Shown: positions 44,833 to 54,130, numbered from the stretch's first letter. The stretch is 64,000 nucleotides of DNA from Bacteroidetes bacterium HGW-Bacteroidetes-4 (GCA_002840905.1 PHDD01000014.1:138937-202936), one strand, 5' to 3'. A program made the numbers and translations. The notes: a model not told the origin generated them from the sequence alone.

Positions 44833-46062
44833 ATGTTAAAACCAATGTTTCTCCTGGGATTCCTGGCCATAATGCTGGGAATATTTACCTCCTGCGATAG
44901 TTTGGAAGAAAAAGCCGCCCGCATACATAAACAGATACTTACCCTCGATTCGCACACCGACACACCCCTTAAGTTTATGAACGATGTGTTCGATATCAGC
45001 GAACGACACGATCCCAGTGAGGGTGGCAGCAAATACGATATTCCCCGAATGGAAGAAGGCGGATTGGATGCTGCTTTCTTTGCGGTATTCATCGGTCAGG
45101 GAAAACGCGATTCGGCCAGCTGGCACGAAGCTTTTCTTAAGAGTGATGCCATTTTTGATGCGGTACACCAAACTCTGGAACCCCTGAATCAAAAAGCTGA
45201 AATTGCTTTAAACCCCGAGGATGGTTACCGCCTGGAACAGGAAGGTAAACGGGCCATTTACCTGGGCATCGAAAATGGCTATGCCTTAGGAAACCAATTG
45301 GAAAACGTAGATTACTTTTACCAGCGAGGAGCCCGCTACATTACGCTGGTACACACCCGCAACAATGGTCTGGCCGATTCGTCGACCGATAAAGACGGCC
45401 CGGAATTTAATGGCTTGTCAGAATTTGGAAAAAAAGTGGTGGAACGCATGAACCAACTGGGACTAATGATTGATGTGTCGCATGCCAGCGATAGTGCTTT
45501 TTACGACGTACTGCAAACCAGCAAAGCGCCGGTAATTGCTTCTCATTCGTGTGCCCGTGCTTTATGCGATAACCCCCGCAACCTAAGCGACGATATGCTG
45601 CGTGCCCTGGCAAAAAACGGGGGCGTAATTCAAATGTGTATTTTAAGCGACTATGTAAAAGCCATGTCAGGGTATCCGGCGCGCGACAGTGCCAAAGCAG
45701 CTTTTAAAGAGCGTCATACCAACTGGGACAATTACACCCCGGAAGAACGCAGGCAAGGAATACGCGAATGGTACCAGCTCGATGTCGATTTTCCTCCGGT
45801 TTTAGCCCAGGTAAGCGATGTGGTCGATCACATTGATCACATGGTAAAGATAGCCGGCATCGACCATGTGGGTATCGGCACCGATTTTGATGGCGGTGGC
45901 GGTGTACAGGGCTGCTTCGATGTTTCTGAAATGGGAAACATTACCCTGGAACTGGTAAAACGGGGTTACTCCGAAAAGGAAATTGAAAAAATATGGGGCG
46001 GAAATTTTATGCGCGTATTTAAACAGGTTCAGCAAACTGCCGTGAACCAAACCGATGTTTAA
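44833..46062 (+). CDS. Lipoprotein membrane dipeptidase (M19)
   Basis: The 409-residue protein has a lipobox near residue 17 (LGIFTSC). M19 landmarks are LDSHTDTPLKF (first zinc ligands), LGIENGYALG, SHASDSAF, IASHSCARAL and IGTDFDGGGG. The family (renal dipeptidase) splits dipeptides, including D-amino acid forms, using two metals. It would act at the cell surface or periplasm. Together with the nearby M14 and beta-lactamase-like enzymes it makes a small group of exported hydrolases. A terminator follows at 46084. Confidence 0.92.
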   Translation: MLKPMFLLGFLAIMLGIFTSCDSLEEKAARIHKQILTLDSHTDTPLKFMNDVFDISERHDPSEGGSKYDIPRMEEGGLDAAFFAVFIGQGKRDSASWHEAFLKSDAIFDAVHQTLEPLNQKAEIALNPEDGYRLEQEGKRAIYLGIENGYALGNQLENVDYFYQRGARYITLVHTRNNGLADSSTDKDGPEFNGLSEFGKKVVERMNQLGLMIDVSHASDSAFYDVLQTSKAPVIASHSCARALCDNPRNLSDDMLRALAKNGGVIQMCILSDYVKAMSGYPARDSAKAAFKERHTNWDNYTPEERRQGIREWYQLDVDFPPVLAQVSDVVDHIDHMVKIAGIDHVGIGTDFDGGGGVQGCFDVSEMGNITLELVKRGYSEKEIEKIWGGNFMRVFKQVQQTAVNQTDV

Positions 46063-46083
46063 TTGTTTTGCCCTTTGATAAAG

Positions 46084-46117
46084 AAAGAACCGTGTCAGGC
46101 GCGGTTCTTTTTGTTTT
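46084..46117 (+). terminator. Intrinsic terminator after the dipeptidase gene
   Basis: AAAGAACCG (46084-46092) pairs with CGGTTCTTT (46102-46110) over a 9-base loop and a T-run follows. Confidence 0.85.
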
Positions 46118-46220
46118 TTTTAATGCAGATTAAGAATTCTGAATAAACCAAGCCAATTCATCTGATTTCAGGTACTTAAACAAAGTTTAACCAATCGAAG
46201 TAAAAAATAAAAATAAACCA

Positions 46221-46409
46221 ATGAACGACGTAGAATCACCCTGCATCAATGTTTGCCGTTACGACAGCAAAGGCATGTGTTACGGGTGCAAACGCACCCT
46301 CGAAGAAATAGGCCAATGGAGCCGCTATACCAACGAACAAAAGCAAGCCGTACTCGATAAGCTAAGCGCCCGAAGTAACGCCGAAGAAATGCCCGGCTTT
46401 GCTTTTTAG
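46221..46409 (+). CDS. DUF1289 family small cysteine protein
   Basis: The 62-residue protein has the DUF1289 pattern SPCINVCRYDSKGMCYGCKRTLEEI with cysteines at residues 8, 12, 20 and 23, and the following WSRYTNEQKQAVLDKL helix. Such proteins probably bind a metal or iron-sulfur centre; their role is unknown. It is cytoplasmic. A 21-bp repeat array begins about 90 bp after its stop. Confidence 0.88.
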   Translation: MNDVESPCINVCRYDSKGMCYGCKRTLEEIGQWSRYTNEQKQAVLDKLSARSNAEEMPGFAF

Positions 46410-46502
46410 CAAAAAGCCTTCAGTTACCAAAGAAAGGTTCGACGGCATCGGGAAGCATGAATTTATTAATACTTGACACAGTTTATTGAATAGACCCGAA
46501 AA

Positions 46503-46802
46503 GAGGTTCGACGGTCCCAGGATGAGGTCGGACACCACCAAAATGAGGTTTGACCTTTGCGAAAAGAGGTTCGACTTCAGCAAAAAGAGGTTCGATATTC
46601 ACGGAACAAGGTCGGAGGTTAACGGAAAGAGGTTGGAGGTTAACGGAATGAAGTTCGACGTGTGAAAAACAAAGTTTGACTTTTGAATAATAAAGTTTGA
46701 CTATTGCAAAATACAGTCCGATGATCTCAAAATAAGGTTTGACGTTCGTGAATTGAGATTCGAATTATACGGAACAAGGTTCGAGGTTCGCGGAACAGGG
46801 AG
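46503..46802. repeat. Degenerate 21-bp tandem array (3 x 7 bp), 14 units
   Basis: A unit of about GAGGTTCGACNNTNNCGGAAA is repeated with starts at 46503, 46524, 46545, 46566, 46587, 46608, 46629, 46650, 46671, 46692, 46713, 46734, 46755, 46776 and a partial one at 46797. Every step is exactly 21 bases, although the units differ at many positions. Each unit reads as three related heptamers such as GAGGTTC, GACGTTC, ACGGAAC. Read on the minus strand it gives seven-residue repeats of SNL(I/F/V) type with only two stops. A single unit-like piece out of phase lies at 46434. The remainder of 46410-46946 holds only the terminator of the S8 gene. Confidence 0.85.
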
Positions 46803-46895
46803 TGTACAGGGACGATTGTAAGTTAATATCTTCGATAACGAGACTGTCCAAAAAACGGTGTAAATAAAACTAACCGGAGAGATATACCTTATATT

Positions 46896-46925
46896 AAAAA
46901 AAGGGCCACCCCATAAGGCAGCCCT
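46896..46925 (-). terminator. Intrinsic terminator of the S8 lipoprotein protease gene
   Basis: On the minus strand AGGGCTGCC (46925-46917) pairs with GGTGGCCCT (46910-46902) with two wobble pairs and a 6-base loop. Six T follow. It lies 22 bp past the stop at 46947. Confidence 0.82.
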
Positions 46926-46946
46926 GAATTATAAGGAAGGGTCAAA

Positions 46947-48152
46947 CTAACGGTGTATAATGGGGTCGGAGTTTCCATCGGGATCGTTCCGTACATAGCC
47001 ATCGGTGCGGGCTGTACCCAAAACCAAAACACCGGCTGCATGAGGCGAAGCCATTGAGGTTCCGCTGATGGTATTGTAAGCACCACCTTTCCAGGTCGAT
47101 TTAATATTTACACCCGGTGCACAATAATCGACCGGAGGATTGGCAAAATTCGAGAAATACGCCCAATTGTCATTGATATCCATAGCCGAAATGGTATAAA
47201 CATTGGCATGGTTCACGCGGGCTGGCGAATGGTTGTTGGCATTGTCGCTCTCGTTTCCGGCAGCCAGACTAAATACAACCCCTTTTGCAGCAGCAGCCAG
47301 AACAGCCTGATCCAAAGCATCCGATACAGGACCTCCCAGGCTCATGTTAGCCACTTCGCCACTTTTGGCATTGGCAGCTACATAATCAATTCCCTGAATA
47401 ACTCCGGAGTAGGCTCCGCTTCCGCGTGAATCCAATACTTTAACGGGAACTACCGTAGCACCAGCGGCAACACCCAGTACGCCCAGGTTGTTATTTAGCG
47501 CTGCAATGGTTCCTGCCACATGGGTTCCATGACCGTTATTATCGTCAGGAGTACCATCTTTTCGGGTAGTAAATACTGAATAGCCGCGGGTTTGATCCAC
47601 ATTCAAATCGGGATGATCCAAATCGACACCCGTATCCAGAATCCAAACCGATTTGCCGGTACCGTCGCCATAACCCACGCGGGTAATTCCCCAGGGAATT
47701 TCCTGAACGGTAGTTCCTCCGTCATCGCCGGGTTTTACCGGTTTGGCCAGCATCACCACGCGATCGGGTTCTATATAAGCTACCCGTGAATCGGAAGCCA
47801 GTTTATTGTAAAGATCGGAGGATAGTTTTCCTGAAAAACCGTAAATACTTTCCACAAAAAGATGCTCAATCATTTCCGGATCAGCACTCTTTAAACCAAC
47901 CAGACTTTGAATCTCAGTACGCAAAGCCTTTTGTTTATCGGCATAACTCATCCCCGATTTTAAGTTGTTTTGGTCCTGCTTAAGCACAACAATGTACTTG
48001 CCTTCAATTATTTTTCCATTGTCGCCCAGGTCCATTTGCTCTTCGACCAGCAACTCAGGCTCTTCAAAAGTCTCCTTATTACAGGCTGAAAATACCATCG
48101 TGGCTACTGCAAGCAGCAACATCGATTTACTTAGGAAATTCATCTTCTTCAT
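46947..48152 (-). CDS. S8 subtilisin-like lipoprotein protease with I9 prodomain
   Basis: The start at 48152 (MKKMNFLSKSMLLLAVATM) gives a lipoprotein signal with FSAC as lipobox; a longer frame to 48248 has 32 unlikely residues. Residues about 35-110 form an inhibitor I9 prodomain (GKYIVVLKQDQNN). The S8 triad is Asp in WILDTGVDLDHPDL, His in NGHGTHVAGTIAA and Ser in SGTSMASPHAAGV. It is about 401 residues, close to proteinase K-type enzymes. It would be tethered to a membrane and cleave protein after prodomain removal. Confidence 0.92.
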   Translation of the reverse strand: MKKMNFLSKSMLLLAVATMVFSACNKETFEEPELLVEEQMDLGDNGKIIEGKYIVVLKQDQNNLKSGMSYADKQKALRTEIQSLVGLKSADPEMIEHLFVESIYGFSGKLSSDLYNKLASDSRVAYIEPDRVVMLAKPVKPGDDGGTTVQEIPWGITRVGYGDGTGKSVWILDTGVDLDHPDLNVDQTRGYSVFTTRKDGTPDDNNGHGTHVAGTIAALNNNLGVLGVAAGATVVPVKVLDSRGSGAYSGVIQGIDYVAANAKSGEVANMSLGGPVSDALDQAVLAAAAKGVVFSLAAGNESDNANNHSPARVNHANVYTISAMDINDNWAYFSNFANPPVDYCAPGVNIKSTWKGGAYNTISGTSMASPHAAGVLVLGTARTDGYVRNDPDGNSDPIIHR

Positions 48153-48552
48153 AGTTTTTAAATTTAGTTTGTGTTTAACCAAAATTACGATTTCAGCTGT
48201 TCCCTTAGAATTTAAATCGACAAACAACGCGTTACTCCGTTTAAACAACCGGAATTAATGATTTTTTTAACAACTCTTTCTTTTATTCCGTTTTATAAAC
48301 AAACATTTAATCAACGTCCGTAATGCAATTCCAGGCGCTTTTATTTTCCTGAAAACAAGTAGAAAGAATTTTAACCAAATATTTTCTGTATGGTTTGGTC
48401 TCCAATTTTTATTAACTTTATTCGACTTTGATTCCGACAAATACGACGTTAAAATCAGGAGTAATACTATTTTATTATTCAAAAGCATAAAGCCTCTTAG
48501 AAACCAGATAAAAGCAACAACAATTTAAAATAAACAACTAACAACTGATACA
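48153..48552. other. Spacer between divergent S8 and amidase genes
   Basis: This 400-bp divergent spacer is AT-rich. I see no convincing gene, clear TAnnTTTG promoter or repeat in it. It must hold the promoters for the S8 lipoprotein gene (minus) and the amidase (plus). Confidence 0.5.
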
Positions 48553-50130
48553 ATGAAAAACAAAAATCTGAGCTTAATCATCGTTTTGCAGCTGGGTTTC
48601 GCCATTGCCTGTCAGCAACCCAAGTCAAAAATTGCAGTCGAACCATTTCCCCTGGAGGAGATAAGCATTATGGAATTGCATCAACGCTACCTCGACCAAA
48701 CGATGACGGTGGAACAGGTGGTGCAGCTGTATCTGAACCGCATAGAACAAATCGATAAAAACGGACCTGAGCTGAATTCGGTCATCCAGCTTAACCCCAA
48801 TGCCCTGGAAATAGCCCGCGGACTCGATGCTGAACTGCGCGAAGGTAAGGTTCGCGGATACATGCACGGCATTCCTGTATTGCTGAAAGACAACCTTGAC
48901 ACCCATGATAAGATGTCAACTACAGCCGGTTCGCGCGCCCTAATTAGTTCACAACCTTTGCAGGATAGTTGGGTAGCCAAAAAACTGCGCGAGTCGGGAG
49001 CCGTTATTCTGGGTAAGGCCAACCTGAGCGAATGGGCCAACTTTAGGGGCGAATTGTCGAGCAGTGGATGGAGTGGAATAGGTGGTCAAACCAAAAATCC
49101 GTACGTTCTCGATCGCAATCCCTGCGGTTCAAGTTCCGGTTCGGGTGTGGCAGTATCGGCCAACCTTTGTATGGTAGCCATCGGTACCGAAACCAACGGT
49201 TCCATTGTGTGTCCCTCGCATGCCAACGGTATTGTGGGCATTAAACCCACCGTAGGTCTGGTTAGTCGTAGCGGGGTAATTCCCATTTCCTGGACCCAGG
49301 ATACTCCCGGCCCCATGGCACGCAACCTGAGCGATGCGGCCATTTGTCTGGCAGCCATTTCAGGCGTCGATTCGGCCGATACAAAAACCCTTGCAGCCAA
49401 AGAAAACGTGCATACCGACTACCTGCCTTTTCTTAAAACCAATGGTTTGCATGGAAAACGCATCGGACTGTACACTCGTGCTTTAGGTACACATTTTAAA
49501 GTTGATGCCCTGATGCAGGAAGCGGTGGATTACCTTAAAAGTCAAGGGGCCGAAGTAATTGAAATCGATCAGATTGCCAGTCCCGAAGTCGAAGGCTGGT
49601 CGTTCGAGCTCATGCTTTACGAATACAAAGACGGACTGAACAAATATTTTGCATCGCTGGGCGAAAAGGCTCCCATAAAGAATCTGGACGAACTGATTGC
49701 TTTTAACAAAAACGATTCGGTAGAGATGCAGATTTACAACCAGACTTATCTTGAAATGGCCAGTGAAAAAACGGGCCTCGACTCAAAAGCCTACAAGGAA
49801 TTGTTATTAAAAATGGAGAAAGGCATGCGAACTGAGGGCATCGACCGGGTAATGAATGCACACCAACTGGATGCCATTATTGCTCCTACTGGTTCACCTG
49901 CCTGGAAAACCGACTGGGTAAACGGCGATTTTTACCAGTTGGGCAGCTCATCACCGGCGGCCATTGCAGGTTACCCAAATATAACCGTACCCATGGGTTT
50001 TATCGGCGAATTACCCGTAGGCATCTCCTTTTTTGGTCGAGCCTGGAGCGAACCGCTGCTGCTCGAAATTGCCTATACTTACGAACAGGGAACCCAGCAC
50101 CGGAGAGCTCCGGGGTTTTTAACGAAATAA
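48553..50130 (+). CDS. Amidase signature-family lipoprotein
   Basis: The 525-residue protein has a lipoprotein signal (LGFAIAC near residue 20). The amidase core has LLKDNLDT (first Lys of the Ser-cisSer-Lys triad), TTAGSRAL, and the signature GSSSGSGVAVSANLCMVAIGTETNGSI. The serine nucleophile is in TNGSI. It hydrolyses amide bonds, possibly of peptides or amide-containing nutrients, outside the cytoplasm. It is followed by a strong bidirectional terminator. Confidence 0.92.
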   Translation: MKNKNLSLIIVLQLGFAIACQQPKSKIAVEPFPLEEISIMELHQRYLDQTMTVEQVVQLYLNRIEQIDKNGPELNSVIQLNPNALEIARGLDAELREGKVRGYMHGIPVLLKDNLDTHDKMSTTAGSRALISSQPLQDSWVAKKLRESGAVILGKANLSEWANFRGELSSSGWSGIGGQTKNPYVLDRNPCGSSSGSGVAVSANLCMVAIGTETNGSIVCPSHANGIVGIKPTVGLVSRSGVIPISWTQDTPGPMARNLSDAAICLAAISGVDSADTKTLAAKENVHTDYLPFLKTNGLHGKRIGLYTRALGTHFKVDALMQEAVDYLKSQGAEVIEIDQIASPEVEGWSFELMLYEYKDGLNKYFASLGEKAPIKNLDELIAFNKNDSVEMQIYNQTYLEMASEKTGLDSKAYKELLLKMEKGMRTEGIDRVMNAHQLDAIIAPTGSPAWKTDWVNGDFYQLGSSSPAAIAGYPNITVPMGFIGELPVGISFFGRAWSEPLLLEIAYTYEQGTQHRRAPGFLTK

Positions 50131-50187
50131 AATTTATTCAATGATAAATTCAGATTTTGCAGGAACACAACTGGTATTCGGTTACAA

Positions 50188-50227
50188 AAAAAGGAAATGC
50201 ACGACTATTCACGTGCATTTCCTTTTT
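50188..50227. terminator. Bidirectional intrinsic terminator
   Basis: AAAAAGGAAATGCACG (50188-50203) pairs perfectly with CGTGCATTTCCTTTTT (50212-50227), a 16-bp stem with an 8-base loop. It ends the amidase gene and the convergent cupredoxin gene. Confidence 0.9.
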
Positions 50228-50289
50228 ACACTATAGCAAAGACCGCTGATACAGTTTATTTATATAAATGGACTGACCAGCGTGAATAC

Positions 50290-50904
50290 CTATTTAATCA
50301 CTAACTTTTGGTCGAAGCTAAATTCTAAAGAAGAAAACCTGGCAAAATAAACTCCTTTCGGAAAAGCTGATAAATTAAACTGCTGATTGCTCTGTTGTGT
50401 TACATCGGTAATTTGCAATACCCTTTGGCCTAAAATATCGAATACCGCTAATTCTATTGGTATACCCGGGTTTACATTGACAGCATATGAAAAATAAAAC
50501 AAACCATTCGATGGATTTGGATAAACATTAAAAGTCGTTTGGGTTTGACCTTTTTCAATACCCGTGGTTTGTTCTACGGTTATTGTTCCCTTCATACCAC
50601 TTGAAGCATGAAACTCACACACATAATAATGCGTCCCTACGGGTAATTGTGCGGGTAAAATCATTCCGCCTCCATTAGGAGTTGTAAATCCGGTAACCGG
50701 GTCGTTGGCATTAGCATCCCAGGTTGTTTTGTCAACCTCAAGGGCATTATGTATCGATGCCAATTGAAAAGTAACTGTGTCGCCAAGCTGAATGGTAATT
50801 GCTGCCGGGCTAAAGGTGAATCCATCGTTGGTAATAATCCAGTTTTTAGGGTAGGCCGTTAAACTTAAATACAAGGCACTCATAAGTATCATAAATTTTT
50901 TCAT
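50290..50904 (-). CDS. Secreted cupredoxin with type IX sorting tail
   Basis: The 204-residue protein has a signal peptide and a plastocyanin/azurin-like domain at about residues 21-112. The four type I copper ligands are visible: H52, C96, H99 and M104 (YYVCEFHASSGMKG). A T9SS type A sorting tail follows (FNVYPNPSNGLFYFSY, then KGVYFARFSS, ending FDQKLVIK). It is probably a surface or secreted blue copper electron carrier. No obvious partner oxidase is in the window. Confidence 0.9.
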   Translation of the reverse strand: MKKFMILMSALYLSLTAYPKNWIITNDGFTFSPAAITIQLGDTVTFQLASIHNALEVDKTTWDANANDPVTGFTTPNGGGMILPAQLPVGTHYYVCEFHASSGMKGTITVEQTTGIEKGQTQTTFNVYPNPSNGLFYFSYAVNVNPGIPIELAVFDILGQRVLQITDVTQQSNQQFNLSAFPKGVYFARFSSLEFSFDQKLVIK

Positions 50905-51057
50905 GGCTGAAGCATTAAGTGTTAAAAAAGGCTAATTACAATTCAATGACAATAAACAGTTGATTTATAAGATTGTTTAAATCTATCGTCATGCCGGGGT
51001 TTTGTTCTTTTGGTATGGAATGCAAATGCAATGTAAATTTTATTCGTTACTAATTTT

Positions 51058-51137
51058 AACCATTTGGTCAAACTTTTTAGTTAAATTATTTGGTCAACAA
51101 AAAATTAATTTTACTTTTGTTGACCATTTGGTTAAAC
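51058..51137 (+). promoter_or_regulatory. TetR-gene promoter with overlapping palindromic operator
   Basis: The -33 TTTG (51089-51092) and the -7 TACTTTTG (51112-51119) are 19 bases apart, an exact match to the Bacteroidota promoter form. TGGTCAACAAAA (51091-51102) and TTTTGTTGACCA (51115-51126) are a perfect 12-bp inverted repeat over both boxes. In addition CATTTGGTCAAAC (51061-51073) and CATTTGGTTAAAC (51125-51137) repeat 64 bases apart. This is a clear candidate operator for the TetR protein encoded 34 bp downstream. Confidence 0.72.
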
Positions 51138-51160
51138 TAAATGATTAATATTTATATCGC

Positions 51161-51772
51161 ATGACAGAAAAAGAAAAACACACCGAAGACAAAATTGTAG
51201 AAGCAGCTAAAACGGTATTTATTGAAAAAGGCATGCAGGGTGCACGAATGCAGGAAATTGCCGACCAGGCTGGCATTAACAAATCGTTGCTCCACTACTA
51301 TTTCAGAACCAAGGAAAAGCTTTTCGACTTTATTTTTAATGCGGTTCTGGGTAAAATTGGAAGCATAATCGGTAAAATAATGAACGAAGATCTTAGCATC
51401 GAAGAAAAAGTAGCCGCATTTGTGGAAGGCTATTCCGATTTGCTTCTAAAAAATCCCTTTTTGCCCAATTTTATTATTAATGAAATAACCCGAAACCCAG
51501 AAGCCATAATTAATCGTTTTAAAAAATCGAACATTGAACCGCAACATATCTTCGGCCCTTTAAAAAAACAACTGCAGGACGAAGGCTACTACATTGAACC
51601 TGCCGATTTCATTGTAAACCTGCTCTCGCTGGTAATCTTCCCCATTGTGGCTAAGCCGATTATCGAAAGCCAGTTGTTCGATAAAGACGACAGGACGTAC
51701 AAACAGTTTATTAATGAACGCAAAACTTCGGTAGTTAAATTTATTATGGCCGGACTAAAAGCCTACAGCTAA
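51161..51772 (+). CDS. TetR/AcrR-family repressor (CecR-like) of the efflux operon
   Basis: The 203-residue protein has an N-terminal helix-turn-helix: AKTVFIEKGMQGARMQEIADQAGINKSLLHYYFRTKEKLFDFIF (about residues 17-60). The C-terminal ligand domain is helical. It heads the operon with TolC, HlyD, two ABC ATPases and two permeases, matching the CecR-YbhGFSR plan of Escherichia coli. A strong palindrome over its own promoter suggests it controls itself and the whole operon, with release on ligand binding. Confidence 0.93.
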   Translation: MTEKEKHTEDKIVEAAKTVFIEKGMQGARMQEIADQAGINKSLLHYYFRTKEKLFDFIFNAVLGKIGSIIGKIMNEDLSIEEKVAAFVEGYSDLLLKNPFLPNFIINEITRNPEAIINRFKKSNIEPQHIFGPLKKQLQDEGYYIEPADFIVNLLSLVIFPIVAKPIIESQLFDKDDRTYKQFINERKTSVVKFIMAGLKAYS

Positions 51773-51812
51773 TTAATCACAATAAAAAGAACCAGAAAAT
51801 AAAACCCTGAGT

Positions 51813-53180
51813 ATGAAACTATCCATATATAAAATCATGAACAGGATGATACAATTTATCAGCAACCAAATCAAATGGTGGGTAACTTTGGTGCTGGCCA
51901 TATTCAAATTTTACCTGCTTACCGGAATCTTTCTGCTTCCGCTGAAAGGAAACAGTCAAAACATTTCGCTACAGATGTGTCACGACAGTCTGGAACAGCA
52001 TTTTCCGCTGGCCAACCAAAGCGAACGATTACTGGAATTGTATGAACTAAAAATACAAGACCTGCAAAAGCAATACCTGCCCTCGGCCTACCTGAAAGCA
52101 CGGGCTACCTACCAGTCGGAAGTTACCTCTATCGACATGGCTGTACCTGGATTAACACCACCACAAGTTCCCAAAGATCAACTTTCGGCTCAATTGGAAA
52201 TTAACCAGGTACTGTACGATGGTGGCCTTACCAAAGCATCAAAAAACCTGGTAAAACAGCAACTGGCCGGAGAGCTCCAAAAAGTTGAAACCGACATGTA
52301 CCAGCTCAAAAAACAGGTAAACGAACTCTTTTACCTCAGTTTAATGATGCAGGAAAACCATCAGATTCTTGAACTTACCAAAGAAAACATCAATGCCCGA
52401 ATTCAGGTAGTTGGTTCCGGTGTTGCACAGGGTGTGGCTCAAGCTTCGGATCTGGACCACTTACAAGCCGAAAAACTGCGTCTGGAACAACAAATAATAG
52501 GACTTGAGTTGGGCCGGAAACAGGCTTTGGAAGCCCTGGAACAATTAACCGGATTTCAGTTTCCACTAAATGTTAAACTGGAGTTGCCCCTTGAAACAAT
52601 GCCGGAATCAACCCTGTTACTGCGTCCCGAGCAAAAACATTTTCAACAACAAATGCAAGTCATCGACGCCTCGTCAGAGCTCAGCGCAAAAAAACGGATG
52701 CCTACACTTGGAGCTTTTGCTACTGCCGGTTACGGAAAACCCGGTTACGACATGTTTAATGAATCGATGCATGGGTTTTATCTGGTGGGAGCCCAACTGC
52801 AATGGCACATCTGGGATTGGAAAACAAACCAGCGCGCACAAAAACAAAACCTCATTCAAAAACAGCTGCTCAACGACCAACTCGATGCATTTAACCAACA
52901 ACAAGCCATTGGCCTGAACGAAGCCGAAATGCGCATTATGAAACTGGAACAAATGCTGGACAAAGACCTTGAAATAATTAAACTTCAGCAAAAAATTAGC
53001 GATCGCTCAGCCCGGCAACTCGAGAATGGCACCATAACCTCGGCCGATTACCTGCGCGATTTGAACGAAGAAAAACAAGCTCGCATCAACTTGTCGTTGC
53101 ATCAAATTCAAAAATCGCAGGCCATGACCGATTTGATATTCCTTGCCGGAAAACCAACAAGCAAAACAAAAACAGAATAA
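51813..53180 (+). CDS. TolC-family outer-membrane efflux protein
   Basis: The 455-residue protein has a membrane-leading segment (WWVTLVLAIFKFYLLTGIFLLPL) and then the TolC pattern of long helices with two internal halves (for example LELYELKIQDLQKQYLPSAYLKARATYQ, and MRIMKLEQMLDKDLEIIKLQQKISD). TolC proteins form a trimeric outer-membrane channel. It gives the exit path for the ABC pump encoded downstream. The gene is 40 bp after TetR and 42 bp before the HlyD-like gene. Confidence 0.9.
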   Translation: MKLSIYKIMNRMIQFISNQIKWWVTLVLAIFKFYLLTGIFLLPLKGNSQNISLQMCHDSLEQHFPLANQSERLLELYELKIQDLQKQYLPSAYLKARATYQSEVTSIDMAVPGLTPPQVPKDQLSAQLEINQVLYDGGLTKASKNLVKQQLAGELQKVETDMYQLKKQVNELFYLSLMMQENHQILELTKENINARIQVVGSGVAQGVAQASDLDHLQAEKLRLEQQIIGLELGRKQALEALEQLTGFQFPLNVKLELPLETMPESTLLLRPEQKHFQQQMQVIDASSELSAKKRMPTLGAFATAGYGKPGYDMFNESMHGFYLVGAQLQWHIWDWKTNQRAQKQNLIQKQLLNDQLDAFNQQQAIGLNEAEMRIMKLEQMLDKDLEIIKLQQKISDRSARQLENGTITSADYLRDLNEEKQARINLSLHQIQKSQAMTDLIFLAGKPTSKTKTE

Positions 53181-53222
53181 ATACCTATCGACCGATAACT
53201 ATACGAACAAAACTTAACTCAT

Positions 53223-54101
53223 ATGAAAAATTCAGGAATACTGTTATTATTTATCGCTCTGCTATCTGCCTGCCAGAAAAATTCGCAGCAAGCTGATGCT
53301 TACGGGAATTTTGAAGCCGAAGAGGTGCTGGTTTCATCGGAAAGCAACGGAAAAATTGAAGCTCTTTGGATTAAAGAGGGCGAATTGATTCAAAAAAACA
53401 AAGTGGTTGCGCTTATGGACAGCACCCTGCCCCATTTGCAACTGAACGAACTGGAAGCACAAAAGCAAAAAGTAAACGCGTCGCTGGCACAAATGGATGC
53501 GCAAATAGCCATTTATCAGCAACAAAAAAACAACCTGCTCACCGACCAAAAACGCATTGAGCGTTTATTGGATTCCGGAGCATCGACCCAAAAACAACTC
53601 GATGATATAAACGGGGCTATGCTGTTAATCGATAAACAAATGCAGGCTGCTGCTTCGCAAAAGCAGGCCATTGCCAAAGAACTGGGCATTATAGCAGCAA
53701 AAAAACAACTGGTAAACGAACAACTCAGCAAGTGTTATGTAAAAAACCCCGTGCAGGGAACCGTTCTGGAGAAATACGCCGAAGCTGGCGAAATAACTGC
53801 CGCCGGTCGGCCTTTGTATAAAATTGCGCCTATGGAAAAGCTAATTTTGCGCGCTTACGTTTCGGGCAGCCAGTTGCACCAGCTTAAGACCGGAACAAGA
53901 TGCCAGGTAAGAATTGACAAGGGAACCAAAGCATACGAAACCTTTGAAGGCACCTTAACCTGGGTAGCCCCACAAGCTGAATTCACGCCAAAAATTATTC
54001 AAACCAAAGAAGAGCGGGTAAACATGGTTTATGCCATTAAAGTAGAAGTTCCCAACAATGGAAGTTTGAAAATTGGCATGCCTGGTGAAGTAATTTTTTA
54101 A
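53223..54101 (+). CDS. HlyD-family periplasmic adaptor, YbhG-like lipoprotein
   Basis: The 292-residue protein has a lipobox LLSAC near residue 17. Biotinyl-lipoyl-like parts flank a long coiled-coil hairpin (about 75-165; LNELEAQKQKVNASLAQMDAQIAIYQQQ). The second half has the beta barrel LILRAYVSGSQLHQL and ends MPGEVIF. It would bridge the ABC permeases to TolC across the periplasm. Gene order TetR-TolC-HlyD-ABC matches YbhG. Confidence 0.92.
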   Translation: MKNSGILLLFIALLSACQKNSQQADAYGNFEAEEVLVSSESNGKIEALWIKEGELIQKNKVVALMDSTLPHLQLNELEAQKQKVNASLAQMDAQIAIYQQQKNNLLTDQKRIERLLDSGASTQKQLDDINGAMLLIDKQMQAAASQKQAIAKELGIIAAKKQLVNEQLSKCYVKNPVQGTVLEKYAEAGEITAAGRPLYKIAPMEKLILRAYVSGSQLHQLKTGTRCQVRIDKGTKAYETFEGTLTWVAPQAEFTPKIIQTKEERVNMVYAIKVEVPNNGSLKIGMPGEVIF

Positions 54102-54130
54102 TAAAAAACCTGGCCCTTCAAATAGAATTT

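Noticed and set aside
46362..46583. Minus-strand ORF through the 21-bp array (SNL heptads)
   Set aside because: It runs antisense into the DUF1289 gene and the full repeat reading frame has stops in two units; no start or signal supports a protein.
46503..46802. Possible CRISPR array
   Set aside because: Units repeat back to back every 21 bases with no separate spacers, and no cas genes are near.
48267..48488. Minus ORF of 73 residues in the S8/amidase spacer
   Set aside because: Composition is AT-driven (Lys, Asn, Leu) with no motif; it looks like a chance frame in AT-rich DNA.
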